Shown one piece after another: positions 42,986 through 53,287 of a stretch of 64,000 nt of DNA. The stretch is taken from positions 2,908,528 to 2,972,527 of the forward strand of contig CM055101.1 of assembly GCA_029204225.1 (NCBI GenBank). The letters are read 5' to 3'. This stretch comes from Diphasiastrum complanatum. Lineage: Eukaryota; Streptophyta; Lycopodiopsida; Lycopodiales; Lycopodiaceae. How positions within the stretch are numbered: the first letter of the stretch is position 1; the number at the start of each line of letters is the position of its first letter. Both the position numbers and the translations under genes were made by a program. The notes beneath the pieces were generated by a model that saw only the letters and a list, made by a program, of their open reading frames with translations, did not search any database and was not told the DNA's origin.

Positions 42986-43972
42986 ATGGATATTAGTGTG
43001 AAGCTGCAGCTTGAGGAGAAGCTCTGGAGTTGGCTTCCTTCTGAGCTACTGGAGGATACGTTGGCATTCTTACCCTTTTCAGCCTTCTCCCGCTTCCGTT
43101 CGTCTGCAAGCGCTGGAATTCCGTATTATCCTGTCCTGCCTTTTTGAAACTTTGTAAGCGAATCCCTCTTCAGACAGAGCCATGTATCCTCTTCCAAGAT
43201 GTTGCAAAACCGAATTCACATACATATCTGAACGCTGATCATGACTACGCGTTAATGATTTACAAGAAGATAGTGTTTGGAGTGAAATTAGCATACATCA
43301 ACTACGGAAACCCAGCTATTCAATCTAGACAACGCAAATCAACATGGAACTAAAATGGAACAGAATTATAACAGTCCAAGTCCAGCGTGTTCTGGTGGGG
43401 ACTAATGGTCGTCTCTGTATGGTTCTTCCTGGTTATACGATTTCTGACGTTGCGATATGGGAGTTGAAGATAGACTCGACTGCAGAGTGGAAGGAGCTGG
43501 TTGCCACCATTCCTCACCGGTTTATTGTGGATGTCTTTTCGGACATTAACTTTGACGTAAATGATCCTAGTAGCTGTTATACGTCTATTCTTTTATGACT
43601 GCTTTATTAAAGTAGATTTTTTAGCCGCAGCTTCACTCTCCACGTTTTCATAGACAAAGTCGATAATTTCTCATCAGCAAATGCTAACTTATGTTGTTCT
43701 TATATGTGCTCATTACTTGTCGTATAACGCTAAAATATTTTTGTTCCTGCTGATGATGTATATCAGAGGTGGATTGGAGGTGTTGGGCAACAGGCTTTGA
43801 AGATTACATAGTATTATATGATAGGAATTTCAAAACATCGAGAACTATAGTGTACGACTTATTGCAAGGATCATGGCAAAGGAGTCCACATACAATATGG
43901 CCAGCGGGCATGGCCAACTACGCATTAGTCCAGAATGGTGTTGGGAGTCTTAGTTTAGACATGCAACCGTAA
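42986..43972 (+). pseudogene. F-box/kelch gene, copy B (frameshifted)
   Basis: The start ATG at 42986 gives MDISVKLQLEEKLWSWLPSE, then LLEDTLAFLPFSAFSRFRS. One base is missing near 43102 compared with copy C; the next frame continues CKRWNSVLSCPAFLKLCKRI, TEPCILFQDVAKPNSHTYLN. Later pieces, NGRLCMVLPGYTISDVAIWE (43344-43598) and FEDYIVLYDRNFKTSRTIVY (43769-43970), look like the kelch-type beta region; an acceptor-like ATATCAG precedes the second. F-box proteins recruit substrates to SCF ubiquitin ligases. The frameshift makes this copy non-functional unless corrected. Confidence 0.7.
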
Positions 43973-45493
43973 CATGCAATGTCATGGTGCTGAGAATTCC
44001 GTTTAATCAATATTAGACTCATTTAGAAGAATAATTACTTTGAAGAGCTACACAAATATTTATGAAAAATTGGGATTTTCGAAATCTGTTTGATATGGAC
44101 CAAACTGTCAAAATTGATATCAGTTTCAGAAGTGCTATAACATTCGAACTCATGCACTGATTTTTCACTAAATCAAAATATTTTCGTAAATAGCCTAAGA
44201 ACCAGGAAATTAACTTTTTGAACTAGAATTGACAAAACTAGCTTCATGCTGGAAATTACACCGATTAATCTACTGAACACCCATGTACCATCCATCCAAT
44301 CATGCATACAGGTCTATCCATACATTTTCAACAACAGAAAAGCACTAAACTGAGTTACATGCATGCATGCATCAAAACAATTTGAAAAATTTTCAAATTT
44401 TAGCTCAAAAATTGTCAAACTTCTGACAACCATAACTTTCTCTACAGGTTACCGAATTGGCCGATGTAAAGCATAGTACATAGTGAGAATAGGTCTACAA
44501 GACACCGATTGAAAGTGTCATTCTCACAAAGTGTAAAGGCTAAAATCTTCCTCATTAACCAAACCTTTTGAGAAGTATTTTTGGTCCATATTCATCTATT
44601 AGACATCGTTCAAGAAATAACACAACAATTATGTCAAAAAACCCATATCAAGTAACTAAGAAAAGATAAAACCTAAGGTTTCTATGACGGTTCCCAATCC
44701 AATCGACCTGCTAAGAAATCTGAGACTCGAGCGGTGGTATCGATTCGTCTCTGATAGAGATGGTCTCTCTGGCTAAGACTTTCAATAGAGGTGTATGGTC
44801 TCAAAACAAATAGTTCCAAACCAGCGATCCATCAGTACAAGTACAACGCCTCAGAAGTGCGAGGATTCTGGATTCAATCAGTCTCTGTCCACATTGTCAA
44901 TTCACACTCTGTTAGAGATCGAGGGCAGAAACAGGTTGCTCACTCATTTTTTATGAATGATGGATCAATAAGATACTTTCAGATGCCTCCTCTATCAGCG
45001 ATGAAGGACAGAGACAGATTATACATTTATCATAGAATGGAAAATGATTCCAGATACCTCCTTAGTTTGCGATGGACATAGAATGAAAACTGCTTCCAAG
45101 AGCTTCCTCATTCTACAATGGACGGACAAAGGGTAGGAACTCATACACTTAGAATGTAGTTTTGAATGCATGATGATCTATACCAGCCGAAATAAAAACT
45201 TTATAGCCAATTCTAAGGCTAATTTATCTAAAAACTATGTAGTTTTTGTTGGGCGAACTGGGACCCCTTAGGCATGGGCTATACAGGCTTAGTCGATGGA
45301 GTTGAGTGTCGAGTGTTTTTGTAGTGTCGAGTGAATTGAGTGTCGATGGAGCCGAGTAAGTTGATGTTGAAGTTGAAGTCGATGGTGTTGATGAAGTTGG
45401 ACTTTAGGTTTTGTTTTACTATGAGTATGTACAGTTTTCAGGATGCTCATCACCAAATGGATTTGGACTTGAGGATTGAAATCCAACACTCCC

Positions 45494-45777
45494 CCTTAAT
45501 GCGGATCTTGAAAAACTTTGATCTTCAGATTTAGAATGTTGTTAAATCTGATGTGATGATCCTTAGGCAATGTTTTGGTGAAGTAATCTGTTGCCATAGA
45601 ATTTGTCTTGCAGTATACTAATGATACTTCCTTGCTTTGTGTAGCTTGCATACGTTATCTTCATGTCCCTTCCCAACAAAGCCCTATGGTTGGAGCATAT
45701 ATACTTCCTCCTCCATGTCACAATTTCAGAAATGCAAATCTTCCATCCATTTGGCTACTAGAGCAAATGTCTCTTCA
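45494..45777 (-). pseudogene. RT-RNase H deletion remnant, copy 3
   Basis: Same junction between the EEVYMLQP block and the RNase H end as in copies 1, 2 and 4. Confidence 0.7.
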
Positions 45778-46351
45778 TAATTGATCCTCTTACTTTGCTC
45801 ATAGTGTAAGGAGAAGCACCTCCAAGATCTTGCTTACAAGATACACACAAAGAGAATACAAGTGGAGCAAATCACCCAACCAACTAGAAGCTACCGATCA
45901 ATCTCTAATAGCCTCACCCCCAAGCCAAGGAACAAGATGCAGGTGTAGAGAGTGTAACTGGCACTGAAAGCACTCAAATGAAGAATGGATATGGGCGAGT
46001 TTCCACTAGCGTATATAGGATCCAAGACCCTCTGTACATGTGTCAATGCAAACTACAAATAATCCATTCATACTCTACACATGCATTAAGTAGCTCTAAC
46101 CCATGCACTAGCTCCACTAATGGGTCTGGGCCCTCATAAGGTTATTAATTACATTACTGGCCTTGTCTGGAATAATGAGGCATAACTAATGATCTTGCTT
46201 ACCAGAGTACCAGGTATTCAAGGTCTAGGATTGTACCGAATCCTATGTATAGATCGTGGACATAACGTTCTTGCCCCCTTGATCTAGTTATGTACTCATA
46301 ACAAGAAAGCAAAACTTAGATACCATTTTATTTAAAACTTTTAGAACTTAC

Positions 46352-46486
46352 CTAGAAAATCATCATCCTTGGTTTGACTTTAACCCCAAACAAGCACTCA
46401 GAGATGGAATGATCTTTCAATTGTTTATCTTTGCTTTGGAGTACAAACTCAGGTCTGGAAAGAGCACCAAATGATAAATTTTCCAT
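46352..46486 (-). other. 135-bp exon-like block, copy 3
   Basis: Same ATG start, same length and a GTAAGT donor-like border as at 2082-2216. Confidence 0.5.
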
Positions 46487-46724
46487 CTGGGCTATACTCT
46501 CAATAAATTAGTAATATCACCTTCATGTAAACACTTTACATGACAGACGAGATGAATCATTTCTTAACTCATGATATCAAAGTTGAAGAAACTGACAATT
46601 ACATTTTGAAACTATGCACAATTTCTTGTAGACAATTCAAGAATGCTTCTTGGTACAAATACTCTTAGAATCCAAAATTCTGAAGTATCACAATTCATTC
46701 AGCCAGAATCTTTAGTGTGAAGGA

Positions 46725-46904
46725 AATGCCAAGTGTGCCCAGGATAGGAACCGACATTTTGCAAATCTAAAAAGATCAACGAGAGACTTCCAAGTGGGAG
46801 ATTGGGTATATTTGAGAATCCCAAAGGATTTGAGTGTAATGTGTATCGATAATCATTATAAATTTTTCCCTAGATATAGAGGACCGTATAAGATCTTGAA
46901 GTGA
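46725..46904 (+). pseudogene. Ty3/gypsy integrase C-terminal fragment
   Basis: Sixty codons read CAQDRNRHFANLKRSTRDFQ, VGDWVYLRIPKDLS and FPRYRGPYKILK, then stop. This is the SH3-like end of gypsy integrase (DxxR...FxVGDxVxLR...KxxPRxxGPYxIL). It directly joins a copia RNase H fragment, so two superfamilies meet here. Confidence 0.85.
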
Positions 46905-47403
46905 AGATCTATCCATTGTTGGCTACTCGGATCTGGACTTTGCAAGTGACAAGATGGATCGAAAGTCTATTAGTGCATACACTATCTTTCTTGGAGGCAA
47001 TCTAATATCTTGGCTTTCCAAAAAGCAAGATACTATATCTCTCTCTTCATGTGAGGCCGAGTACAAAGCACTCACTACAATTACCAAAGAGGTGCTTTGG
47101 ATCAAGAGGTTATTAACGGAGCTAAAGTGCATCAAGGAAGATGATCTACCAATGATCAAGTGTGATAACATCTCGGCCCAAGCTCTTGCCAATAATCCCA
47201 TATTTCATGCAAGAAGCAAGCACATAGAAGTGGCACACCATTTTGTGAGAGAAAAGCTTATTGTAGGAGAAATCTATTTGGAGCATGTCAACTCGTCCTC
47301 TTGTATTGCTGATCTACTCACCAAGCCTTTGAGCAAAAGTGCTTTCATCAAGCATAGATCTAATCTTGGAGCTATATCAAGATCAATGCTTAAATCTTCA
47401 TAG
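46905..47403 (+). pseudogene. Copia RNase H, 3' end of an element
   Basis: GYSDLDFASDKMDRKSISAY, FLGGNLISWLSKKQDTISLS, SSCEAEYKALTTITKEVLWI, IKCDNISAQALANNPIFHAR, SKHIEVAHHFVREKL, CIADLLTKPLSKSAF. Asp in SDLDFA, Glu in CEAEY and Asp in KCDN are the RNase H catalytic residues, all kept. The frame is intact but the 5' part is missing. A purine tract GGAGGAG and an LTR follow. Confidence 0.92.
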
Positions 47404-47420
47404 ATAATTTTTAGGAGGAG

Positions 47421-48157
47421 TGTGAAGAATTGAAAAAGATTATCTATGTTAGATATAGGGGTCTTATGTTTTTTATATCAAGCATCTAGGTGTAGGATGT
47501 TGATAGGAACAAATTTGGCATAGATGGCAAATTATGCATTTCCACTTGTAATGCCATTATTGAGCCAAAATAGAGTAAGAGACTAAACTCGTGCCAATTA
47601 GAGTGTAGACAAGTGTAATGCTTTTGTTTGATGAATTCTAAGAGGTCCAATAGGATTTAGAGGTGGAACCATGTGAGGTCCAATAGGAATTTGAGGTTTG
47701 CTTGAAAATAGTCCAATAGAATTAAGAGGTGCATGGATCAATGGTCCAATAGGATTAAGAGGTGGCAAAGTGTGGTCCAATCATAGTTAAGCATAGTGGT
47801 AGCTCGTGGATCTGCTAGTATCATTGTACTCCTCATTTTAATTCTGATTGATTTGGAGATTGTGTGGATTTTGAGTGTTATTGGATTTCTCTAGCTTTCT
47901 CTCTTTACCTGAGAGCTCATGATGAGTTTCTCTCTCTACCCAAGGAGAGCAGCTTGTTTTTACTTAGAATAATTTTTGAATACTTCCCACACGTGTGAGT
48001 GAGAGTTGGAAGTGATTGAATGCATGTAGTAGTGTGTTTTTGCCATAGAATCAAAGATAGATCTTGAATCTCAATCTAGTCTTGATCTTGGTGCATCTAC
48101 ACACCTTAGGAGATCACAAGTACATGTTGTGGACACTCTACATGTGTGAAATCTACA
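47421..48157 (+). repeat. 3' LTR of the copia element ending at 47403
   Basis: TGTGAAGAATTG...AAATCTACA, 737 bp. It matches the minus-strand LTR at 35389-36112. GGTCCAATAGGA-like words occur five times in 47640-47785. Confidence 0.88.
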
Positions 48158-49193
48158 GACATTAAGACGAATAATGTCTGATTTTAGAAGTGCAGATCCT
48201 TCAAGATTCATAATTTTTGGAAATGGATCTAGACATCAAGTGAACAGTATTGGTTCACTGTGGCTCAACACCAACGGTAGAGACAGACGACTCGAAGACG
48301 TTCTGTTTGTGCCTACTCTGCAACAAGACTTGCTTTCTGTAGCAAGAATAGCAGATGCAGGGATGCGTGTGATGTTTTTTGACGAAGCATGTAATGTGAT
48401 TGACGCCAATACCAATACTCTGATCGCTCAAGACAGAGGGAAAGAAAATCTATACCATCTGAAGGTACGCCTACCTGCAGATCAGATGCATCAGATCATG
48501 ATGACTCGCCAGACACTCTGTGGCACATAAGACTCTGCCACATGAACTCAATGGCAATTTATCAAGCTAGCAATAATGGAGCGATAATAGGAGTCAGCAT
48601 ATCGAATGCAACCAATTAGACCACCTGTGATGCATGTTTGAATGGCAAGATGTCGTGCACTCCATTCATCAGACTCCTACAGAACGACCAAGATTCTGGA
48701 GCTAGTGCATTCTGACATTTGCGAACCATTGAACCTGATCTCAGTAGGAGGTTCAAAGTATTATATAACTTCATTGATGACTATAGTAGATTTGCCAGAG
48801 TGTATTTTATTCAGAATAAATCTGAAGCACTTGATAAATTCACAGAATATGTGAATTGGGCTGAAAGATGTACAGGCAGTAAAGTGAAGCAAATTAGAAC
48901 AGATCGAGATGGCGAATACATCTTGAATCACTTCACTAACTTCTACAATGATCATGGCATCATTCACAGAAGGATTGCAGCCTACACACCACAGCACAAT
49001 GGTGTTGCTGAAAGAAAGAACATAACCTTGATGGAGGCAGCCAGATGCATAATGGCCTACTCGAAGGCTCCAAGAGTACTATGGGCTGAAGTAGTAGCTA
49101 CAACCGTATACATCCAGAACAGGACAAGCAAGTTTGGTGTCCCTCACACGACACCACATCTGGATAATAATGTAAGTAGTGAATACAGAGATC
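48158..49193 (+). pseudogene. Copia element 2 pol fragment: protease end, pre-integrase, integrase
   Basis: FGNGSRHQVNSIGSLWL and LEDVLFVPTLQQDLLSVARI (region after the protease), a frameshift, LCHMNSMAIYQASNNGAI and CDACLNGK (the HHCC zinc region before integrase), HSDIC (first Asp), a shift near 48760, FIDDYSRFARVYFIQNKSEA, TDRDGEY (second Asp), HNGVAERKNITLMEAARCIM (Glu), LWAEVVATTVYIQNRT. It ends abruptly at another copia LTR (49194). Confidence 0.88.
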
Positions 49194-49562
49194 TGTAAGA
49201 GACAGAGAGAGACATAGCGAATAGAGTAAGAAAGAAAAGACACCATAGTTGTGCATGAAAGTCTACCAACGAGCGCAGAACACATCGAAAGAGTAGAATG
49301 TCATTCCACCAACGAGCGAGACACTAACAAATCCACTCTAAATTAAAACTGATAATTCAGTGACTCTATTTTTGTGCATCTTGTCTTGTGCTATGTATCA
49401 TGATTGCTAGCATAGAATATGTTTTATGATGCGTAGTCGAGTGTCTGGGATCTTGTAAGGGCTTCTGCACAAAAGAAAATTAAAAGACAAAAAATTGTTC
49501 GCGATAAAGAAGACAAAGTGAGGACGAACACGAATCAGTCCCACGCACATGCTCCCGCGACA
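49194..49562 (+). repeat. Copia element 3: 5' LTR
   Basis: From TGTAAGAGACAG (left border inferred) to ...CCCGCGACA before the primer binding site. It shares AGTTGTGCATGAAAG and following words with the LTR at 30903-31445. Confidence 0.6.
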
Positions 49563-49574
49563 TGGTATCAGAGC
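49563..49574 (+). promoter_or_regulatory. Copia element 3 primer binding site
   Basis: TGGTATCAGAGC directly after the LTR end. Confidence 0.88.
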
Positions 49575-49629
49575 CAACAGGTTGTCAATACAGATATCCT
49601 AGCAGTGATTCTTCCAGACAACATAATAT

Positions 49630-50866
49630 GGCTACGACAACCTAGACTAGAGTAGCAATCAGTCTTGATGGCACAAATTACAGAATCTGAAAATTCAAAA
49701 TCAAAACACTCCTGAAGGGTGAAGGTATCTGGTCGGTGACCGAGCTCTCAAAGGTGCAGCCTCCAGAGGGAGACCCGAGGAGAGCTGAATGGATCAGAAA
49801 GGATGAGCGTGCAATGGCAATCATCGTTTTGTCCATAAATGAAGATCTACTCATGCAGATTGAAGACTACAAAAGCAGTCATGCAGCATGGGAAAGATTA
49901 AAGCAGAAGTATGAAGTGAGGACTGCAGCTTCAGTCATGCACCTTCACAATCAGCTGCAATCAATATGGTGGGATGGTAATCAGTTGGATCAGCACATTG
50001 AGAAGATCAGAACGATCTTCGCTCAACTCACTGCATCAGGACAGGAGCACTAGGTTCCAACACCACAACAACTAATGTACTTTATGAAATCTCTACCGAC
50101 GTCCTATCAGCCACTAAGAATGCTCAAACTGAGTCTACTAGATATGACATTCGACAAAGTAGTCAGTCTTGTCGCTGATGAGAGACTAATGAGAGATGAA
50201 GGAGAGGGAAGGAGTGATCAAGAGAAGGCTCTCTTCATGAAAGGAAAGAAGAAGAACAAAAACAAGCCAAGATTCGAGAAGACAAAGTCCTCGAATCAAC
50301 AATCTTCTTCCTGCAATGACTGCCACAAACCAGGCCATACAGTCAACAAATGCTGGTTCAATCCAGCAATACCTTGCATGCACTACAAGAAGAAAGGGCA
50401 TTCTGCATATGACTGCAGATTCAACCCAAAAACAAAAAACAAAGCTAAAAAGACAAACGTTGCAGAATCATCTAGAGATGCAGAAAGAGGTGACGAAGCT
50501 TTCACGATACTCGACGAAGCTTCGACAAGCTACTTTGAACATGACTACGATGTGGTCATCAATTTAGGAGCAACATCTCACATAACCTGCAACAAGAAGA
50601 TTTTGATCAACTTTCTCGAACTCGAAAACGACAGAGCAGTGGTTCTAGGTGATGGAAGCAGACATGATGTCAAAGGCATCGACTCTCTATAGCTACGAAC
50701 ACTGTCAGGCCAAGCAGAGCTACCAGGAGCACTCTATGTGCTCTCACTTAGAAAAGATCTACTATCTGTCTCCAAGATGGCAGATCTAGGCATTCGAGTT
50801 TTGTTTGATGGCAACACTTGCCATATGATCGAGAAGACGACAAACAACAAGTCTTGGACAAGGTGA
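49630..50866 (+). pseudogene. Copia element 3: gag and protease
   Basis: The gag reads AISLDGTNYRIW-like start, VQPPEGDPRRAEWIRKDERA, SSHAAWERLKQKYEVRTAAS, a stop at 50051-50053, MKSLPTSYQPLRMLKLSL, two zinc knuckles CNDCHKPGHTVNKC and CMHYKKKGHSAYDC (second Cys replaced by Tyr), then the protease site NLGATSHITC where DSGATSH is normal, VVLGDGSRHDVKGIDSL, a stop, and ALYVLSLRKDLLSVSKMADL. The loss of the catalytic Asp and the stops show it is dead. It supplies the sequence that element 1 (31512) lacks. Confidence 0.88.
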
Positions 50867-50869
50867 ACC

Positions 50870-52250
50870 AGTTGTGGGACACGACGTGCAAGGCCCAAGC
50901 AGGCGCTCATTCGAAGAAACCACGAGACGATGATGGGAATGACAGAGTCAGAAATAAGGATGGGCAAACTCGACCATCAGATGGTAGTTTGGGATGGGGT
51001 GACCAGAGAGTTGAAGCTGCTTCCAGAATTTTTTCCCCTCCCCTCCCACTTTTAACTCCTCTTATTTCGCTTTAAATTTTTCCGAAACATTCATTCCAAC
51101 TTACCCTATTTTTTCATCTTCCCTCTCTCCACCACCTCCTAGCAGAATAATGGGCCCATCAAAAGGTCCAGCTGACACGTACAAGGCCCGATGGGACGAG
51201 TTCCTTCAACAACTCCACTCCCCCGGTGCGGCGGCATACAATTTGTTAAACCCACTGCCTCCCCAGCCTGTCATCCCTGCACCTCTCTCTCTAGATCACT
51301 TTGTCCCTAACCTTCCAGAAGCTAACCCTGACATTGGGGGTAATGACGACTTCCTGGCAGATCCACCAGAAATAAGAAGATTCTCACCCAGGCAAGACAC
51401 GGGCGTAGCTGAGCCATCAACGAGCGAGCGAGCCAAGGACAAAGATATGGGCACCAAGGCCATGGATGATTACCTGGCAAGGCCACCACAACCACGTAGG
51501 ACAGCTTCCCCTACCAGGCCCAGGAGCAAGATGGCTGATACAAAGGAATCAGAGAAGCTCGAAAGGAAATACCCTCTCAATATGGGGGGGGCAAAGAGGA
51601 TACAGATCAAAGCCAATACCCCACCAGGACCGAGATCATTGCGGCATTACAACCGCAATTGGAATGGCAAAATAAAACCTAAAGGATAGCAAGCGGCTCT
51701 AAGAGTACCTGAAGGCACCGGCATGGAAGCGAATAGATCCATTCTACATGCCGCTCAAACGCAGAAATCCATCACCGGCAGAAAAGCCACGGGTCGAGTT
51801 GGTGAACTGGCCAATGATTCCGGGAATTTCAGAAAGAATCTCCCCGGATGACCTGAGGCTATAGTCACTTGATTTTGGGCACAAATACAAGACAAGTGCA
51901 GATCTATGCGTGCAAGAAAGTGCCAAATACTGCCAATCTATGGCCTTTCTGATGTAGCAAGACTGTTTCAGGGATCATGGTTTAGATCCGATCAAGATCA
52001 ATCTCAACGTAACCCTCCAGTCAGAGGAAGACCATGAGATGATGGCCCGACTATACTACAGAGCGGCCTTCATGTCATCACGATATGTGACCATGGTGGA
52101 AGACTGGCAGGAGATGGGCTTTATTGAAAAGATAAGAGAGTACCTAGGGCCACTAAACTTTGGAAGTAAGCTTCGCTTCCAAGTATTTGAAGCCCTGGGG
52201 CAAAAGATGAGCGAGCGAAAACAAACGTCAAGACGGCGAGGTGAGTAGGA
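50870..52250 (+). pseudogene. Unrecognised broken coding stretch
   Basis: A frame at 51150-51689 starts MGPSKGPADTYKARWDEFLQ and is Pro/Arg/Asp-rich. After a stop and shift, another frame reads RIDPFYMPLKRRNPSPAEKP and VELVNWPMIPGISERISPDD, then 52039-52245 reads MARLYYRAAFMSSRYVTMVE, DWQEMGFIEKIREYLGPLNF, KLRFQVFEALGQKMSERKQ. The base composition is richer in G and C than the neighbours. It may be a gag-like protein of another element. No signature recognised. Confidence 0.4.
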
Positions 52251-52517
52251 CTCGCAAGAGGTTCTCAAGAGGGCTGGAATGTAGCGGCCATTGAGAGACC
52301 TTCATTTTTGAGAAACAGTTTTTCGGATAATAAGCACCTGGTTTTACGGAAGTGAATGAAGATCCATGCTTTTCCAAGTGCCGAGCGGAACGACATCACC
52401 TGTGTTGCAGTGGGTCCTACAACAGATTAGGGGTGGATAATGTTATCGGATTCCAGAGAATCCCCAGATGTCGAGCCAAGCTGACGACATAAAGTATCTC
52501 TCACCCATGACCGAGAC

Positions 52518-52629
52518 GGTCTCATAAGGAGGAGAACAGAAGAGATCCACTCATACACATGCACATATCCCATGGTCTCATAAGGAGGAGAACAGAAGAG
52601 ATCCACTCATACACATGCACATATCCCAT
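52518..52629 (+). repeat. Perfect 56-bp tandem duplication
   Basis: GGTCTCATAAGGAGGAGAAC...ATATCCCAT occurs twice in a row with no visible difference, so it is recent. Confidence 0.92.
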
Positions 52630-52938
52630 ATCGTCTCTAAACTGCCCTCTTACCTCAATAGCCTTGTATGTCTTGGTGAGTTTGTCCACCACTAATCTTT
52701 GCAGGTGACAGTAGGTTGGGGGCGTGGTGGGCAGGATCGGCAGTTGTCTCCAACACTTCAACAAAGGGTTACAGACACTGAAGCGCTTAGGCTAGTCCAC
52801 ATACAATGATGCAATCAAAAGCAGGCCTCCATCCATATTGCATATGTTATTAATCTTCTTCCCTGCGGTTATCCAGGTGCTTCTCAAGAAACTGGAGGTC
52901 GACGTTGCGGAAAACACCGATTGAGGTATTTTAAAGCA

Positions 52939-53205
52939 TTAACGTGCATGATCTGCGTTCAAATATGTATGGCAATTCGGTTTTGCGACATCTTGGAAGA
53001 GGATGTATGGCTCTGTCTGAAGAGGGATTCGCTTACGAAGTTCCAAAAATGCAGGACAGGATAATAAGGAATTCCAGCGCTTGCAGATGGAACGGAAGTG
53101 GGAGAAGGCTGAAAAGGGTAAGAATGCCAACGTATCCTCCAGTACCTCAGAAGGAAGCCAACTCCAGAGCTTCTCCTCAAGCTGCATGTTCACACTAATA
53201 TCCAT
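52939..53205 (-). pseudogene. F-box gene fragment, copy C
   Basis: The minus strand from the ATG at 53205 gives MDISVNMQLEEKLWSWLPSE, VLEDTLAFLPFSAFSHFRS and ICKRWNSLLSCPAFLELRKR, LQTEPYILFQDVAKPN. The F-box covers about residues 14-55 (LPxxxLxxxLxFLPxxxxxxxRxxCKRWNxLL). The frame is intact through the point where copy B is shifted, but the homology ends near 52945 and the kelch part is missing, so this copy is 3' truncated. Confidence 0.75.
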
Positions 53206-53243
53206 CACAAGTTCCTATCTTCCGCAATTGAAGCGCACTCTCG

Positions 53244-53287
<44 letters not shown>

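Larger units (their letters stand above)
44040..46720 (-). mobile_element. Long-LTR non-autonomous family, copy 3
   Basis: On the minus strand: LTR end 46720-about 45900 with the exon-like block, internal remnant 45777-45494, polypurine tract 45489-45498, LTR start TGTTGGATTTCAATCC at 45488, a short minisatellite (45400-45285), and LTR body to about 44040. The minisatellite is the shortest of the four. Confidence 0.7.

Noticed and set aside
44791-45081. 96-codon frame resembling the minus frame at 3738-4082
   Set aside because: Both are antisense readings of the same LTR block, with no evidence for translation.
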